From positions 240 through 64,239 of the forward strand of contig NZ_OMPU01000008.1 of the NCBI RefSeq assembly GCF_900313065.1: a stretch of 64,000 nucleotides of DNA. The letters are read 5' to 3'. Below the pieces are notes generated by a model that saw only the letters and a list, made by a program, of their open reading frames with translations, was not told where the DNA came from and searched no databases. Within the stretch, counting starts at the first letter, position 1. Each line of letters starts with the position of its first letter. This DNA comes from Kiloniella sp. EL199. Lineage in GTDB: Bacteria > Pseudomonadota > Alphaproteobacteria > Kiloniellales > Kiloniellaceae. Both the position numbers and the translations under genes were made by a program. Positions 56,523 through 64,000 of this stretch are shown in pieces.

Positions 56523-58004
56523 TTACTTACCTCCCGCTATTAGCTGCGGCAAGGCAGAGAAACCAGCAGCTTCTTCAACAACACCCGCCACCTTCAAGAC
56601 AGTCTCTTCATCAAAAGCTTTACCAAGTAATTGCAGACCAAGAGGTGTTCCCTCGCTGGAAAGACCTGTCGGAACGGATATGCCCGGCAATCCGGCCAAG
56701 CTGGCAGGAACGGTAAAGACATCGTTCAAATACATGGCAATCGGATCATCCATCTTTTCACCAATGCCAAAGGCAGGACTTGGTGCTGTTGGCGTCAGGA
56801 TTACGTCCACACTTTCATAGGCTTTTTTGAAGTCATTCGCGATCAAGGTGCGAACACGACGCGCTTTGTTGTAATAAGCATCGTAATAACCTGCTGACAG
56901 AACATAGGTTCCAATCAGAATACGACGTTTGACTTCATCACCAAAACCTTCGCCCCGTGTACGTTCGTACATATCATCCAGGCTTTCGCCATCAATACGC
57001 AAGCCGTAACGGACACCATCATAACGCGCCAGATTAGATGAGCATTCTGCAGGTGCGATGATATAATAAGCAGGCAAAGCATATTTTGTATGAGGCAGGC
57101 TGATCTCTACAGGTTCGGCACCTGCGTCCTTAATCCACTCAATACCCTGTTCCCATGCTTCATCAATTTCTTTCGGTGTACCATCCAACCGATATTCTTT
57201 TGGAATACCTACTTTCAAGCCTCGAATATCACCTGTCAGAGCTTTTTGATAGCTAGGTACACCAACATTAACCGATGTGGAGTCTTTGGCATCATAGCCA
57301 GCCATTGCTTCCAGCATGATTGCCGCATCACGCACAGACCGTGTCATTGGACCAGGTTGATCAAGAGATGAAGCGAAGGCAACGACACCCCAACGTGAAC
57401 AACGACCATAAGTGGGTTTTAGACCTACGATACCAGAAAACGCAGCAGGCTGACGGATAGAGCCACCCGTATCAGTACCTGTTGCAGCCATTGCTGAACG
57501 TGCTGCTACAGACGCTGCGGAACCACCAGATGATCCACCAGGTGTAAGCTGTGCATCGCTATCCTTACGCTGCCAAGGATTGATAACATTGCCGTAATAC
57601 GACGTAATGTTAGCAGACCCCATGGCAAACTGATCAAGGTTGGATTTACCCAACATCACAGCACCAGCATTCCATAGATTACCGGATACAGTTGATTCAT
57701 AGGTCGGTACAAAACCATCCAAAATACGCGACGCGGCAGTTGTCTGCGTTCCTTCCGTACAGAAGAGATCTTTCATCGCGATCGGAATCCCCTCCATCAA
57801 ACCAGCATCTCCTGCGGCGCGCTTCTTATCAGAAGCATCAGCCATTTCGAGGGCTATTTCAGGCGTCTCAACGATATAAGCGTTAAGTTCGCGGGTTTCT
57901 TCCATCGCGTTAATATGAGCTTCGGTCAGCTCGCGCGCAGAAAAATCACCTTTTTCCATGCCATCAAGAGCATCAGAAATTGTCAGGTTATTAAGGTTAC
58001 TCAT
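56523..58004 (-). CDS. gatA: Asp/Glu-tRNA amidotransferase subunit A
   Basis: A 493-residue amidase-signature enzyme that releases ammonia from glutamine for the amidotransferase. The Ser-cisSer-Lys triad is visible: Lys78 in AMKDLFC, the cis-serine in [11 protein letters not shown] near 159 and nucleophile Ser182 in [12 protein letters not shown]. It overlaps the stop of gatC by one base (TAATG), so subunits are made in step. Confidence 0.96.
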   Translation of the reverse strand: MSNLNNLTISDALDGMEKGDFSARELTEAHINAMEETRELNAYIVETPEIALEMADASDKKRAAGDAGLMEGIPIAMKDLFCTEGTQTTAASRILDGFVPTYESTVSGNLWNAGAVMLGKSNLDQFAMGSANITSYYGNVINPWQRKDSDAQLTPGGSSGGSAASVAARSAMAATGTDTGGSIRQPAAFSGIVGLKPTYGRCSRWGVVAFASSLDQPGPMTRSVRDAAIMLEAMAGYDAKDSTSVNVGVPSYQKALTGDIRGLKVGIPKEYRLDGTPKEIDEAWEQGIEWIKDAGAEPVEISLPHTKYALPAYYIIAPAECSSNLARYDGVRYGLRIDGESLDDMYERTRGEGFGDEVKRRILIGTYVLSAGYYDAYYNKARRVRTLIANDFKKAYESVDVILTPTAPSPAFGIGEKMDDPIAMYLNDVFTVPASLAGLPGISVPTGLSSEGTPLGLQLLGKAFDEETVLKVAGVVEEAAGFSALPQLIAGGK

Positions 58005-58291
58005 TATTCGACCACCTTAGGAACAGCAAAAAAACCATGGGCAGATTGAGGGGCATTCTTTGTTACCCGGTCAACATAGTACCCATCATTGACCACGTCC
58101 TCACGCAAAGGTTGGGTCATCTCGACAACAGATGTCATTGGCTCAACACCATCTGTGTCCAGTTCAGAGAGTTGCTCAATCCAGCCAAGGATTTGGTTCA
58201 ATTCTCCGGTCAGCTCTTCTTGCTGCTTTTCATCAACCCGGATGCGCGCCAGTCTGGCAATTTTCGCTACCGTATTTTTGTCGACAGACAT
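58004..58291 (-). CDS. gatC: Asp/Glu-tRNA amidotransferase subunit C
   Basis: A 95-residue subunit that stabilises GatA and wraps around GatA-GatB. Start [19 protein letters not shown] and the segment [22 protein letters not shown] are family marks; the LREDVV and [17 protein letters not shown] end completes the usual length. The frame runs back to 58399, but the residues there do not belong to GatC. First gene of the gatC-gatA-gatB unit. Confidence 0.94.
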   Translation of the reverse strand: MSVDKNTVAKIARLARIRVDEKQQEELTGELNQILGWIEQLSELDTDGVEPMTSVVEMTQPLREDVVNDGYYVDRVTKNAPQSAHGFFAVPKVVE

Positions 58292-58563
58292 ACTCGGTTC
58301 CAATCTTCTATGGATATCGAAAGTATCACGTATTAAATTCGAGCGGAAAATAGCACTCACCCGCCCAAGCTGCAACGCCTGTAGAGTGCTTTTTATCAAG
58401 TAAAATTTCTTTTCTATTATTCAACTGCGGCTGCTATCAAAATAGCCAGAGAAATGAGCCTCGAATTGGATTGGATTATATCGCTCAATAACAAAAAGAT
58501 ATCTACTCTGTCTCTGTTAATTTATCACAGAGAAACAGGTCGCAAATCAACGTAAAGAGGATC

Positions 58564-59013
58564 TTATTCTGTTGGCTGATCTGAAATTTTAGCCGGGGGG
58601 CGACTTGGACACCTGAGAATAAAAATGGCAACACAAAGCAAACATAAACCAATAAGGCCAAGCCCCCATAATGGTACAACATCCTTATAGGCCACATAAG
58701 CCAAACTGGCACTCATCATCGTAATCGCCAAGGCCTTTGCTTTTACCGGGATCACCCGATAACAGTCCCAGTCCCGAACCATCGGACCCAAAAGATGATG
58801 CTGATAGAGCCAGTTATGAAAGCGTTCGGACGAATGGGAAAAAGCCCACAGGGCAACGAGTAGAAAAGGTGTTGTCGGTAACAGAGGCAAGACCAGACCG
58901 ATAAGACCAAGCCCAACACATAACCAACCCAAACCAATCAAGCACAAACGTCGAATACCTGCTTTTTTAGATTTTATATTTTCTGCGACATCAGGTTTCG
59001 ACATAAATTCCAA
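58564..59013 (-). CDS. YbaN/DUF454 family membrane protein
   Basis: A 149-residue inner-membrane protein with three to four hydrophobic segments. The family signature LGLIGLVLPLLPTTPFLLVALWAFSHSSERFHNWL covers residues about 35-70, followed by the conserved WDCYRVIPVKAKALAI. Function unknown. It lies between gatC and the NnrU-family gene on the same strand. Confidence 0.88.
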   Translation of the reverse strand: MEFMSKPDVAENIKSKKAGIRRLCLIGLGWLCVGLGLIGLVLPLLPTTPFLLVALWAFSHSSERFHNWLYQHHLLGPMVRDWDCYRVIPVKAKALAITMMSASLAYVAYKDVVPLWGLGLIGLCLLCVAIFILRCPSRPPAKISDQPTE

Positions 59014-59187
59014 AAGGCCTTCGGGTGCAACAAAACGAGTAAAGGGTTATCGATACAATCAAGATTATTTAAGCAGGGAAATGGTTAATCTAACAGATCG
59101 TAATTAAAAGTTCTTTTATCCAGCTTAAGTGTCCTGGATAGCAACCTCAATCCTTTAAGTGATAAAGAACAAATGCTTTTCAAGGTT

Positions 59188-59883
59188 TCAAAGAAAACCT
59201 GATAAAGGAGAAACATCAAACAAGGCAGGATGCAACCACAAAGCAAGCACGAAACCCAATACAGCAAAAATGCCCCCTAAAAAATCCTTTAAGGTTGGGC
59301 GGCAATTCCCGCCTTTTATCAGGCCAACAAAAGGTATATTCGATGTACCACTGGACACTTCAATCCAAGCCTCTTCCCCCAGCAAACGCTTTTTCCGTTG
59401 ATCGACAATGAACATGCCGCCAACTGAAAGAAGAAACAGACCTGCAAAAAACAGGACCTCTGCCAAACCACCATTAGCAAAAAGGTGCGCCCCCGCCCAC
59501 AGAGCAAACCCCCATAAAATGGGATGCCGAACAATTCCAACGATACCCATACGCATTTTATCAAACCCATTGCCGGGACCAATAGAAAGCGGATTTGGCC
59601 GTAAAAATCCCATAACAAAGAACAGAAGTGAAACAGGCATTATATGCGCCGTTGCTCTCGCTGCCCAAGGCTCATAAGGCCACAACTCGATGTAAGGCGC
59701 AGCCCATACCTCGTGAATAAGCCAGATCAAAACACACGTCGAAACAAGAGAATAGAGAATATAGTATCCCGCTTTGCCCAACAGATTGATAAGAGATTGT
59801 TTTACCCGATGCATAGGTGGAATTGAATGCAAGAGCAAAAAAACCAGAAAAGAGCTGATTAGCCCGCCAAATCCACCAAACAT
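59188..59883 (-). CDS. NnrU family protein
   Basis: A 231-residue inner-membrane protein with about six hydrophobic segments. Stretches such as LLLHSIPPMHRVKQSLINLLGK, then GIVGIVRHPILWGFALWAGAHL, match NnrU, a family linked with denitrification in some alphaproteobacteria and related to isoprenylcysteine methyltransferase-like membrane folds. No nitrogen-oxide genes are near, so the link to denitrification is not supported here. Confidence 0.88.
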   Translation of the reverse strand: MFGGFGGLISSFLVFLLLHSIPPMHRVKQSLINLLGKAGYYILYSLVSTCVLIWLIHEVWAAPYIELWPYEPWAARATAHIMPVSLLFFVMGFLRPNPLSIGPGNGFDKMRMGIVGIVRHPILWGFALWAGAHLFANGGLAEVLFFAGLFLLSVGGMFIVDQRKKRLLGEEAWIEVSSGTSNIPFVGLIKGGNCRPTLKDFLGGIFAVLGFVLALWLHPALFDVSPLSGFL

Positions 59884-60120
59884 ATGCTTTCCGTTTCACA
59901 TCAACTAAGGTAAGTACAAAACACTTATGACAAACCAACTGTCTCTAATCCATAGGACACCCTGTCGCGCATAAGAATAAGCAATGTGTGATACATTTGA
60001 ATTATCCTTTTGTGCTCGCGAAAGTTCAAGAGCAGGGAAAATAGAGCTGCTTGCCGAGATTATCTCGAAATCATAAGGCGACCAGAAAAAGATAAGGCCA
60101 ACCAAAGTGCAGGACCCAAA

Positions 60121-60609
60121 GTGCAAGATATAGATATTTACGACCTTCCCGACCTCGTAGATCGCAACAAACGCTTGTTAGGGCTAGACCCAGGCACAAA
60201 AACTATAGGTGTTGCCGTCTCGGATCGAGATTTCAAAGTTGCCTCACCGGTAAAGACAATCAAACGCACAAAATTTAAAAGTGACGCACAAGAGCTTAAA
60301 GAAATTTGTGCAGATAAAAACATCGGCGGGATTGTAATAGGATTACCAGTCAACATGGATGGATCAGAAGGTCCACGCTGTCAGTCCGTCAGAACCCTTG
60401 CGGACAACCTGCGAACAATTGCCGGTTTTGAAATCCCTATCGTTTTTTGGGATGAACGAATGTCAACATCTGCCGTAGAGCGATTCTTGATCGGAGAAGC
60501 TGACATGACCCGCAAACGCCGTGCCGAAGTTGTCGACAAAGCAGCTGCAGCCTATATTCTTCAAGGGGCATTGGATGCAATTCAGCGTCAAAGTAACACG
60601 GCTTACTAA
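60121..60609 (+). CDS. ruvX: Putative Holliday junction resolvase / pre-16S rRNA nuclease YqgF
   Basis: A 162-residue RNase H-fold nuclease. Catalytic acids are in LLGLDPGTKTIGVAVSD, WDERMSTSAVE and VDKAAAAYIL. The GTG start at 60121 has AGGA six bases ahead and gives the usual family length; the frame runs back to 60010 without similarity. In E. coli the protein trims the 5' end of 16S rRNA. Its place between gatC and pyrB is usual for alphaproteobacteria. Confidence 0.9.
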   Translation: MQDIDIYDLPDLVDRNKRLLGLDPGTKTIGVAVSDRDFKVASPVKTIKRTKFKSDAQELKEICADKNIGGIVIGLPVNMDGSEGPRCQSVRTLADNLRTIAGFEIPIVFWDERMSTSAVERFLIGEADMTRKRRAEVVDKAAAAYILQGALDAIQRQSNTAY

Positions 60610-60623
60610 GTCACACACATGAT

Positions 60624-60648
60624 CCCGTAATAGTTCCCTCATTACGGG
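60624..60648 (+). terminator. Hairpin after ruvX
   Basis: CCCGTAAT (60624-60631) pairs perfectly with 60641-60648 around a nine-base loop, 14 bases past the ruvX stop. No T run follows, so it may be a weak or Rho-assisted terminator. Confidence 0.45.
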
Positions 60649-60811
60649 TATGCGTAAACTGCATAAAAAGTAAGAATACTTATATATAAAACCTAATTTT
60701 GAAATAATATCACTTAAATAATTTCTCTTTCCGACTGAAAACATTTTTCTCTAAAAAAAATTTCAAATCCAAACCGATAGTTCCCCTCTAAATGTTGCTT
60801 CTTGATGGGAT

Positions 60812-60829
60812 ATTCGTATTTATACGAAT
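60812..60829. promoter_or_regulatory. Spaced palindrome ATTCGTA-N4-TACGAAT, copy 1
   Basis: Two seven-base arms separated by TTTA, 116 bases upstream of the first PLDc_N-type gene. The same arms with the same spacing recur at 61175-61192 before the second such gene. A dimeric regulator binding site is the simplest explanation; the regulator is unknown. Confidence 0.7.
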
Positions 60830-60945
60830 GTTTACATTCTCGCATTGCGGGTATTTTCTCTCTCGCATCTACATAAAAACGTACAAACACCAGTTTTAGC
60901 TCGCAAAATCTCTAAAAGAGAAAATTTGTAAAAAAGGAAAGCAAA

Positions 60946-61164
60946 ATGTTTAGCCTGGAAACCGGCAGCATTCTTGTTATACCCATTTTTTTTGTCAGTT
61001 TATGGGTCATAACAAAAATCTTTCAAAGCGATGAAAGATCCGCTGTTAAGCTCCTATGGACAATCACAATTTTTATTTTGCCAGCTCTTGGTTGCGCGTT
61101 GTGGTATTTCATCGGTCCTCGCAAAGAAGATTTACCACAGGAAAAACTGGGACTCCCCCGATAA
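60946..61164 (+). CDS. Small PLDc_N-type membrane protein 1
   Basis: A 72-residue protein with two membrane segments (residues 7-26 and 37-56) and the PLDc_N end signature ALGCALWYFIGPRK. The phrase WVITKIFQSDERSAVKLLWT joins the segments. These proteins equal the N-terminal membrane part of cardiolipin synthases and also exist alone as stress-linked inner-membrane proteins. AAAAAGGAAAG precedes the start. It is followed by a paralogue 98 bases downstream. Confidence 0.8.
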   Translation: MFSLETGSILVIPIFFVSLWVITKIFQSDERSAVKLLWTITIFILPALGCALWYFIGPRKEDLPQEKLGLPR

Positions 61165-61174
61165 ATCCTTATAT

Positions 61175-61192
61175 ATTCGTAATCATACGAAT
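61175..61192. promoter_or_regulatory. Spaced palindrome ATTCGTA-N4-TACGAAT, copy 2
   Basis: Identical arms and spacing to the copy at 60812-60829, with ATCA in the middle; here two more bases on each side also pair. It lies 70 bases upstream of the second PLDc_N-type gene and 11 bases past the stop of the first. This points to separate but shared control of the two genes. Confidence 0.7.
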
Positions 61193-61262
61193 ATCATTTC
61201 TGCAAAATAAGACTTACTTTTCCTGCAAGTGATAACAATGCTTTAAATAGAAAGGCATCAAA

Positions 61263-61442
61263 ATGCTTGGCTTTGAATATGGTGGCATCCTGGGTCTCTT
61301 GCTTTTGGTTGCAAATATCTGGGCAATTGTAAAAATTTTTCAAAGTGGCGCGACAACAGGCTCGAAAGTGCTCTGGATTGTTCTTATCCTGCTTTTACCA
61401 GTAATAGGTCTTGTCCTTTGGTTCTTGATGGGACCCAAATAG
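61263..61442 (+). CDS. Small PLDc_N-type membrane protein 2
   Basis: A 59-residue protein. Its sequence begins MLGFEYGGILGLLLLVANIW, continues with IVKIFQSGATTGSKVLWIV and ends GLVLWFLMGPK, so it has two membrane segments and the PLDc_N end. It is a clear paralogue of the gene just upstream (shared KIFQS ... KxLW ... LPxxGxxLWxxxGP). AATAGAAAGG lies before the ATG. The pair probably arose by tandem duplication that included the upstream palindrome. Confidence 0.82.
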   Translation: MLGFEYGGILGLLLLVANIWAIVKIFQSGATTGSKVLWIVLILLLPVIGLVLWFLMGPK

Positions 61443-61829
61443 GTTGAAAACTCCAATACTCTTTGCCCCAAAGACAGTTTCTTATCCCGAAGATTATCTC
61501 TGAGATAAAAGCGTGCTACTTAAGAAGTGCGCTTTTTGCTCTGATCCAGTTCGGCATTTCATAAAAATTTCAGAATAAACACATTCGTGTTTTTGCATTA
61601 ATGAAACAGGCACAAGCGACCTTTTCTGCTGAGAAATCATCAAATTCCTCATCTACCACTTGATCAAAGTCTCTCACTACTTAGTTCAATAATCTGAACA
61701 AAAGTAAGTGATGAGAACTTTGCCCGTTGCATCTACTCGTCCCTCTTTTTAGACTTTCTGTCTTACATACTTGTTTTGCGTCACGCCAAACCGGGTTCAA
61801 TCCAAATTTAAGGCTTTAAGGATACTCTA
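61443..61829. other. 387-base region before the CoA-transferase gene
   Basis: No gene is seen. An imperfect inverted repeat spans 61666-61721 (AAAGTCTCTCACTAC ... GTAAGTGATGAGAACTTT, with mismatches) and could form a stem about 100 bases upstream of the next gene. Otherwise ordinary promoter sequence. Confidence 0.5.
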
Positions 61830-63056
61830 ATGACCAAGCCCACAGGTCCTCTGTCAGGATTACGTGTTTTCGATCTTTCACGTATCATGGCGGGGCCAAG
61901 CTGTACACAAATACTAGGTGATATGGGTGCAGATGTCATAAAAGTAGAGCGCCCCGGCCAAGGGGATGATACGCGGAAATGGGGCCCTCCTTTCCTCAAA
62001 GACAAAGAAGGCAGCGACACAGACGAAAGCGCTTACTACCTGTCTGCGAATAGAAACAAACGTTCTGTTAGTTTGGATATTTCCCAGCCTGAGGGACAGA
62101 AACTTGCAAAGAAGCTTATTGCCCAAAGTGATATTCTGGTTGAAAACTTCAAAGTCGGCGGACTTGCCAAGTATGGTCTTTCCTATGATGACTTAAAGGA
62201 AGAGTTTCCCAACCTTATATACTGCTCAATTACCGGGTTCGGTCAAACAGGTCCTTATGCCCCGCAGGCCGGGTATGATTTCCTCATCCAGGGCATGGGC
62301 GGCATCATGAGTTTGACTGGTGAACCAGATGGACAACCGATGAAAGTCGGTGTTGCAATCGTCGACCTAATGTGTGGTATGTACGCAAGCAACGCAATCT
62401 TGGCTGCCCTTCATCATCGAAACCAAACAGGCCAAGGACAATATATTGATGTCTCACTCCTGGATACACAAATTGCCTGGCTTGCCAATCAGGGGCTTTA
62501 TTATCTAACGTCCGGTGAACTTCCGCCGCGTCTGGGGAACGGTCACCCCAATATCGTCCCTTACAACGTTGTTCCTTCCAGTAATGGGCACTTTATTCTC
62601 GCCATCGGCAATGACGGGCAATATGAAAAATTCTGCCACTTTGCAGACTGCATGCACCTGTTTAATGACGAGCGCTTTCACACCAACCAAAACCGTATAA
62701 GAAATCGGGACGAGCTTTATCCCCTTGTTAGTGAAATCACATCACAACATCCCTCAGAATATTGGATAGAAAAATTACCGCCGCTTGGCGTCCCCTGTGG
62801 ACCCGTTAATGATATGAAAGGCGTTTTTGCACACCCCCAAACACAGGCCAGAGAGATGAAAATTTCCATGCCTCATCCAACAGCGGCGCAGGGATCTGTT
62901 GACTTAATCGGCAGTCCGATGAAGTTTTCCCAAACACCCGTTGATTACCGCAAGGCACCACCAAGCATGGGACAGGATACACAAGAAGTTTTTGAAGAGT
63001 TGCTAGATCTCGACAAATCAACGTTGAATAGCCTAAAAGAGAGCGGAATTATTTAA
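61830..63056 (+). CDS. CaiB/BaiF (class III) CoA-transferase
   Basis: A 408-residue family III CoA-transferase. The family start GLRVFDLSRIMAGPSCTQILGDMGADVIKVERPGQGDDTR, then LKVGGLAKYGLSYDDL and CSITGFGQTGPYA are typical. The catalytic Asp is in VAIVDLMCGMYASNAI. Such enzymes move CoA between carboxylic acids (formyl-CoA/oxalate, carnitine, succinyl donors). The partner acid cannot be named from this reading; no acyl-CoA pathway genes are next to it. Confidence 0.9.
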   Translation: MTKPTGPLSGLRVFDLSRIMAGPSCTQILGDMGADVIKVERPGQGDDTRKWGPPFLKDKEGSDTDESAYYLSANRNKRSVSLDISQPEGQKLAKKLIAQSDILVENFKVGGLAKYGLSYDDLKEEFPNLIYCSITGFGQTGPYAPQAGYDFLIQGMGGIMSLTGEPDGQPMKVGVAIVDLMCGMYASNAILAALHHRNQTGQGQYIDVSLLDTQIAWLANQGLYYLTSGELPPRLGNGHPNIVPYNVVPSSNGHFILAIGNDGQYEKFCHFADCMHLFNDERFHTNQNRIRNRDELYPLVSEITSQHPSEYWIEKLPPLGVPCGPVNDMKGVFAHPQTQAREMKISMPHPTAAQGSVDLIGSPMKFSQTPVDYRKAPPSMGQDTQEVFEELLDLDKSTLNSLKESGII

Positions 63057-63149
63057 ATTTTGACCAATAGATAAAGCTTTTTTGAATTTCAAAAGAATCC
63101 TCTTTCCGCATTTGCATCCACGCAACTTCAATGACATATTGCGGTTTTA

Positions 63150-64000
63150 ATGACGACATATGCTGAAACGATCGCTGCTGGCCAGACAGGCCACGGGCAC
63201 CTGCTAGGAATAGAGGGCCTGAGAGCTGATCAGATTTCCAATTTGCTTGACCTAGCCGACGGCTACGTTGACCAGAATCGCGCCGTGAAAAAGACCATTG
63301 ATTTGTTAGAGGGTCGCACGGTGATTAATCTCTTTTTCGAGAACTCCACCAGAACACGTACTTCTTTTGAATTGGCTGCTAAGCGTCTGGGCGCAGACGT
63401 CATCAACATGACCGTTGCCTCTAGCTCTATCAAAAAAGGAGAAACGCTGGTTGATACAGCCATGACACTCAATGCAATGCATCCTGATGTCATGGTGGTT
63501 CGGCATTCAGATTCAGGGGCTGTGAAGCTTTTGTCCGAGAAGGTGAATGGCTCGGTGATCAATGCTGGTGATGGAAGTCATGAACACCCGACACAGGCTC
63601 TGCTTGATGCCTTGACGATTCGTCGCCGCAAGGGCGATCTCTACGGATTGCGTGTCGCTATCTGTGGCGATGTTGCCCATAGCCGTGTTGCCCGATCAAA
63701 TATCCACCTGTTGAATACAATGGGGGCAGAAGTCCGCTTGATTGCCCCCCCAACCCTTCTTCCTTCTGCGGTTGACCGCATGGGTGTCGAAACCTTCCAC
63801 AATATGAAAGAAGGACTGGAAGGCTGTGACATTGTCATGATGCTAAGGCTTCAACTTGAACGTATGCAGGGATCCTTTGTTCCTTCCGTCCGCGAGTATT
63901 TCAGATACTTCGGTCTGGATCAGGAAAAATTGGCTATGGCAAAACCAGACGCCTTGGTGATGCACCCCGGCCCCATGAACCGTGGTGTCGAAATTGACAG
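63150..64000 (+). CDS. pyrB: Aspartate carbamoyltransferase catalytic subunit, 3' end outside window
   Basis: An open frame from ATG 63150 runs to the end of the window (283 codons so far), so the gene is cut on the right. It has the carbamoyl phosphate site [28 protein letters not shown], the family sequence [14 protein letters not shown], and [16 protein letters not shown]. It catalyses the committed step of pyrimidine synthesis. pyrC is the expected next gene. No strong ribosome site precedes the start. Confidence 0.95.
   Translation, partial: MTTYAETIAAGQTGHGHLLGIEGLRADQISNLLDLADGYVDQNRAVKKTIDLLEGRTVINLFFENSTRTRTSFELAAKRLGADVINMTVASSSIKKGETLVDTAMTLNAMHPDVMVVRHSDSGAVKLLSEKVNGSVINAGDGSHEHPTQALLDALTIRRRKGDLYGLRVAICGDVAHSRVARSNIHLLNTMGAEVRLIAPPTLLPSAVDRMGVETFHNMKEGLEGCDIVMMLRLQLERMQGSFVPSVREYFRYFGLDQEKLAMAKPDALVMHPGPMNRGVEID

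Larger units (their letters stand above)
60610..60945. other. 336-base region upstream of the first PLDc_N-type gene
   Basis: No gene is seen. It contains a hairpin just after ruvX (60624-60648) and the spaced palindrome at 60812-60829 (separate entries). A 93-codon minus-strand frame ending at 60463 runs into ruvX and has no recognisable product. The promoter of the small membrane-protein gene should lie in the last 150 bases. Confidence 0.6.

Overview
The window looks like chromosomal DNA of a marine-type alphaproteobacterium, probably of Rhodospirillales/Kiloniellales character, with moderate-to-low G+C by eye. Three things point there. The block murA - DUF2948 - hisG - hisD - UPF0262 - low-MW phosphatase ... 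maf - RNase E/G-like - yacG - tRNA-Phe is a familiar alphaproteobacterial neighbourhood. The gatCAB / ruvX / pyrB neighbourhood is too. The choline (choXWV, betIB) and 2-aminoethylphosphonate (2-AEP) genes fit a marine lifestyle. The exact genus cannot be settled from the sequence alone.

Layout. 0-0.6 kb: end of an O-antigen ligase/polymerase-like gene cut by the window edge. 0.7-7.6 kb: choline uptake (choX, choW, choV, minus strand, followed by a HAD phosphatase) divergent from betI-betB and a HIT-family gene; a perfect 52-bp palindrome lies between the two units. 7.7-11.2 kb: zinc regulon, znuA divergent from zur-znuC-znuB, with a Zur-box-like palindrome between. 11.2-13.4 kb: a LysR regulator, a DUF1127 protein and about 0.9 kb without a gene but with strong hairpins. 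13.4-27.5 kb: a 2-AEP region. phnW-phnA-phnY (2-AEP to phosphonoacetaldehyde to phosphonoacetate to acetate plus phosphate) has a divergent LysR gene. A complete AepXVW/PhnSTU-type uptake system with a fused double permease follows a few unrelated genes later, and a Na/Pi cotransporter-family protein lies beyond it.

27.9-33.5 kb: mixed small genes (LOG-like protein, exported protein, ribbon-helix-helix/PAS fusion), a TolC-family outer-membrane channel and tRNA-Phe. 33.6-43.2 kb: the conserved housekeeping block ending with tRNA-Thr. infA, normally expected between maf and the phosphatase gene, is not there; a solute-binding-protein gene on the opposite strand occupies the place. 43.2-50.5 kb: an accessory stretch beside tRNA-Thr. 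It has an HNH-nuclease gene split by a frameshift from a helical, C-terminally membrane-anchored half, a PAS-like protein, a decayed secreted esterase gene, a large RTX-repeat beta-propeller protein and an IS1595-type transposase remnant. 50.6-54.9 kb: an M20 amidohydrolase, a DUF805-like protein, a Cys/Met-metabolism PLP enzyme, a HlyU-family protein and a DoxX-like membrane protein. 55-64 kb: gatC-gatA-gatB, YbaN, NnrU, ruvX, two tiny PLDc_N-type membrane proteins each preceded by the same 18-bp palindrome, a CaiB/BaiF CoA-transferase and the 5' part of pyrB.

The clearest working modules are osmoprotectant uptake/oxidation, zinc homeostasis and phosphonate mineralisation. The observations I rate most worth a second look are the duplicated PLDc_N genes with an identical spaced palindrome, the split HNH/transmembrane gene beside tRNA-Thr, the 52-bp palindrome at the choline locus and the RTX propeller protein that has no export genes next to it.
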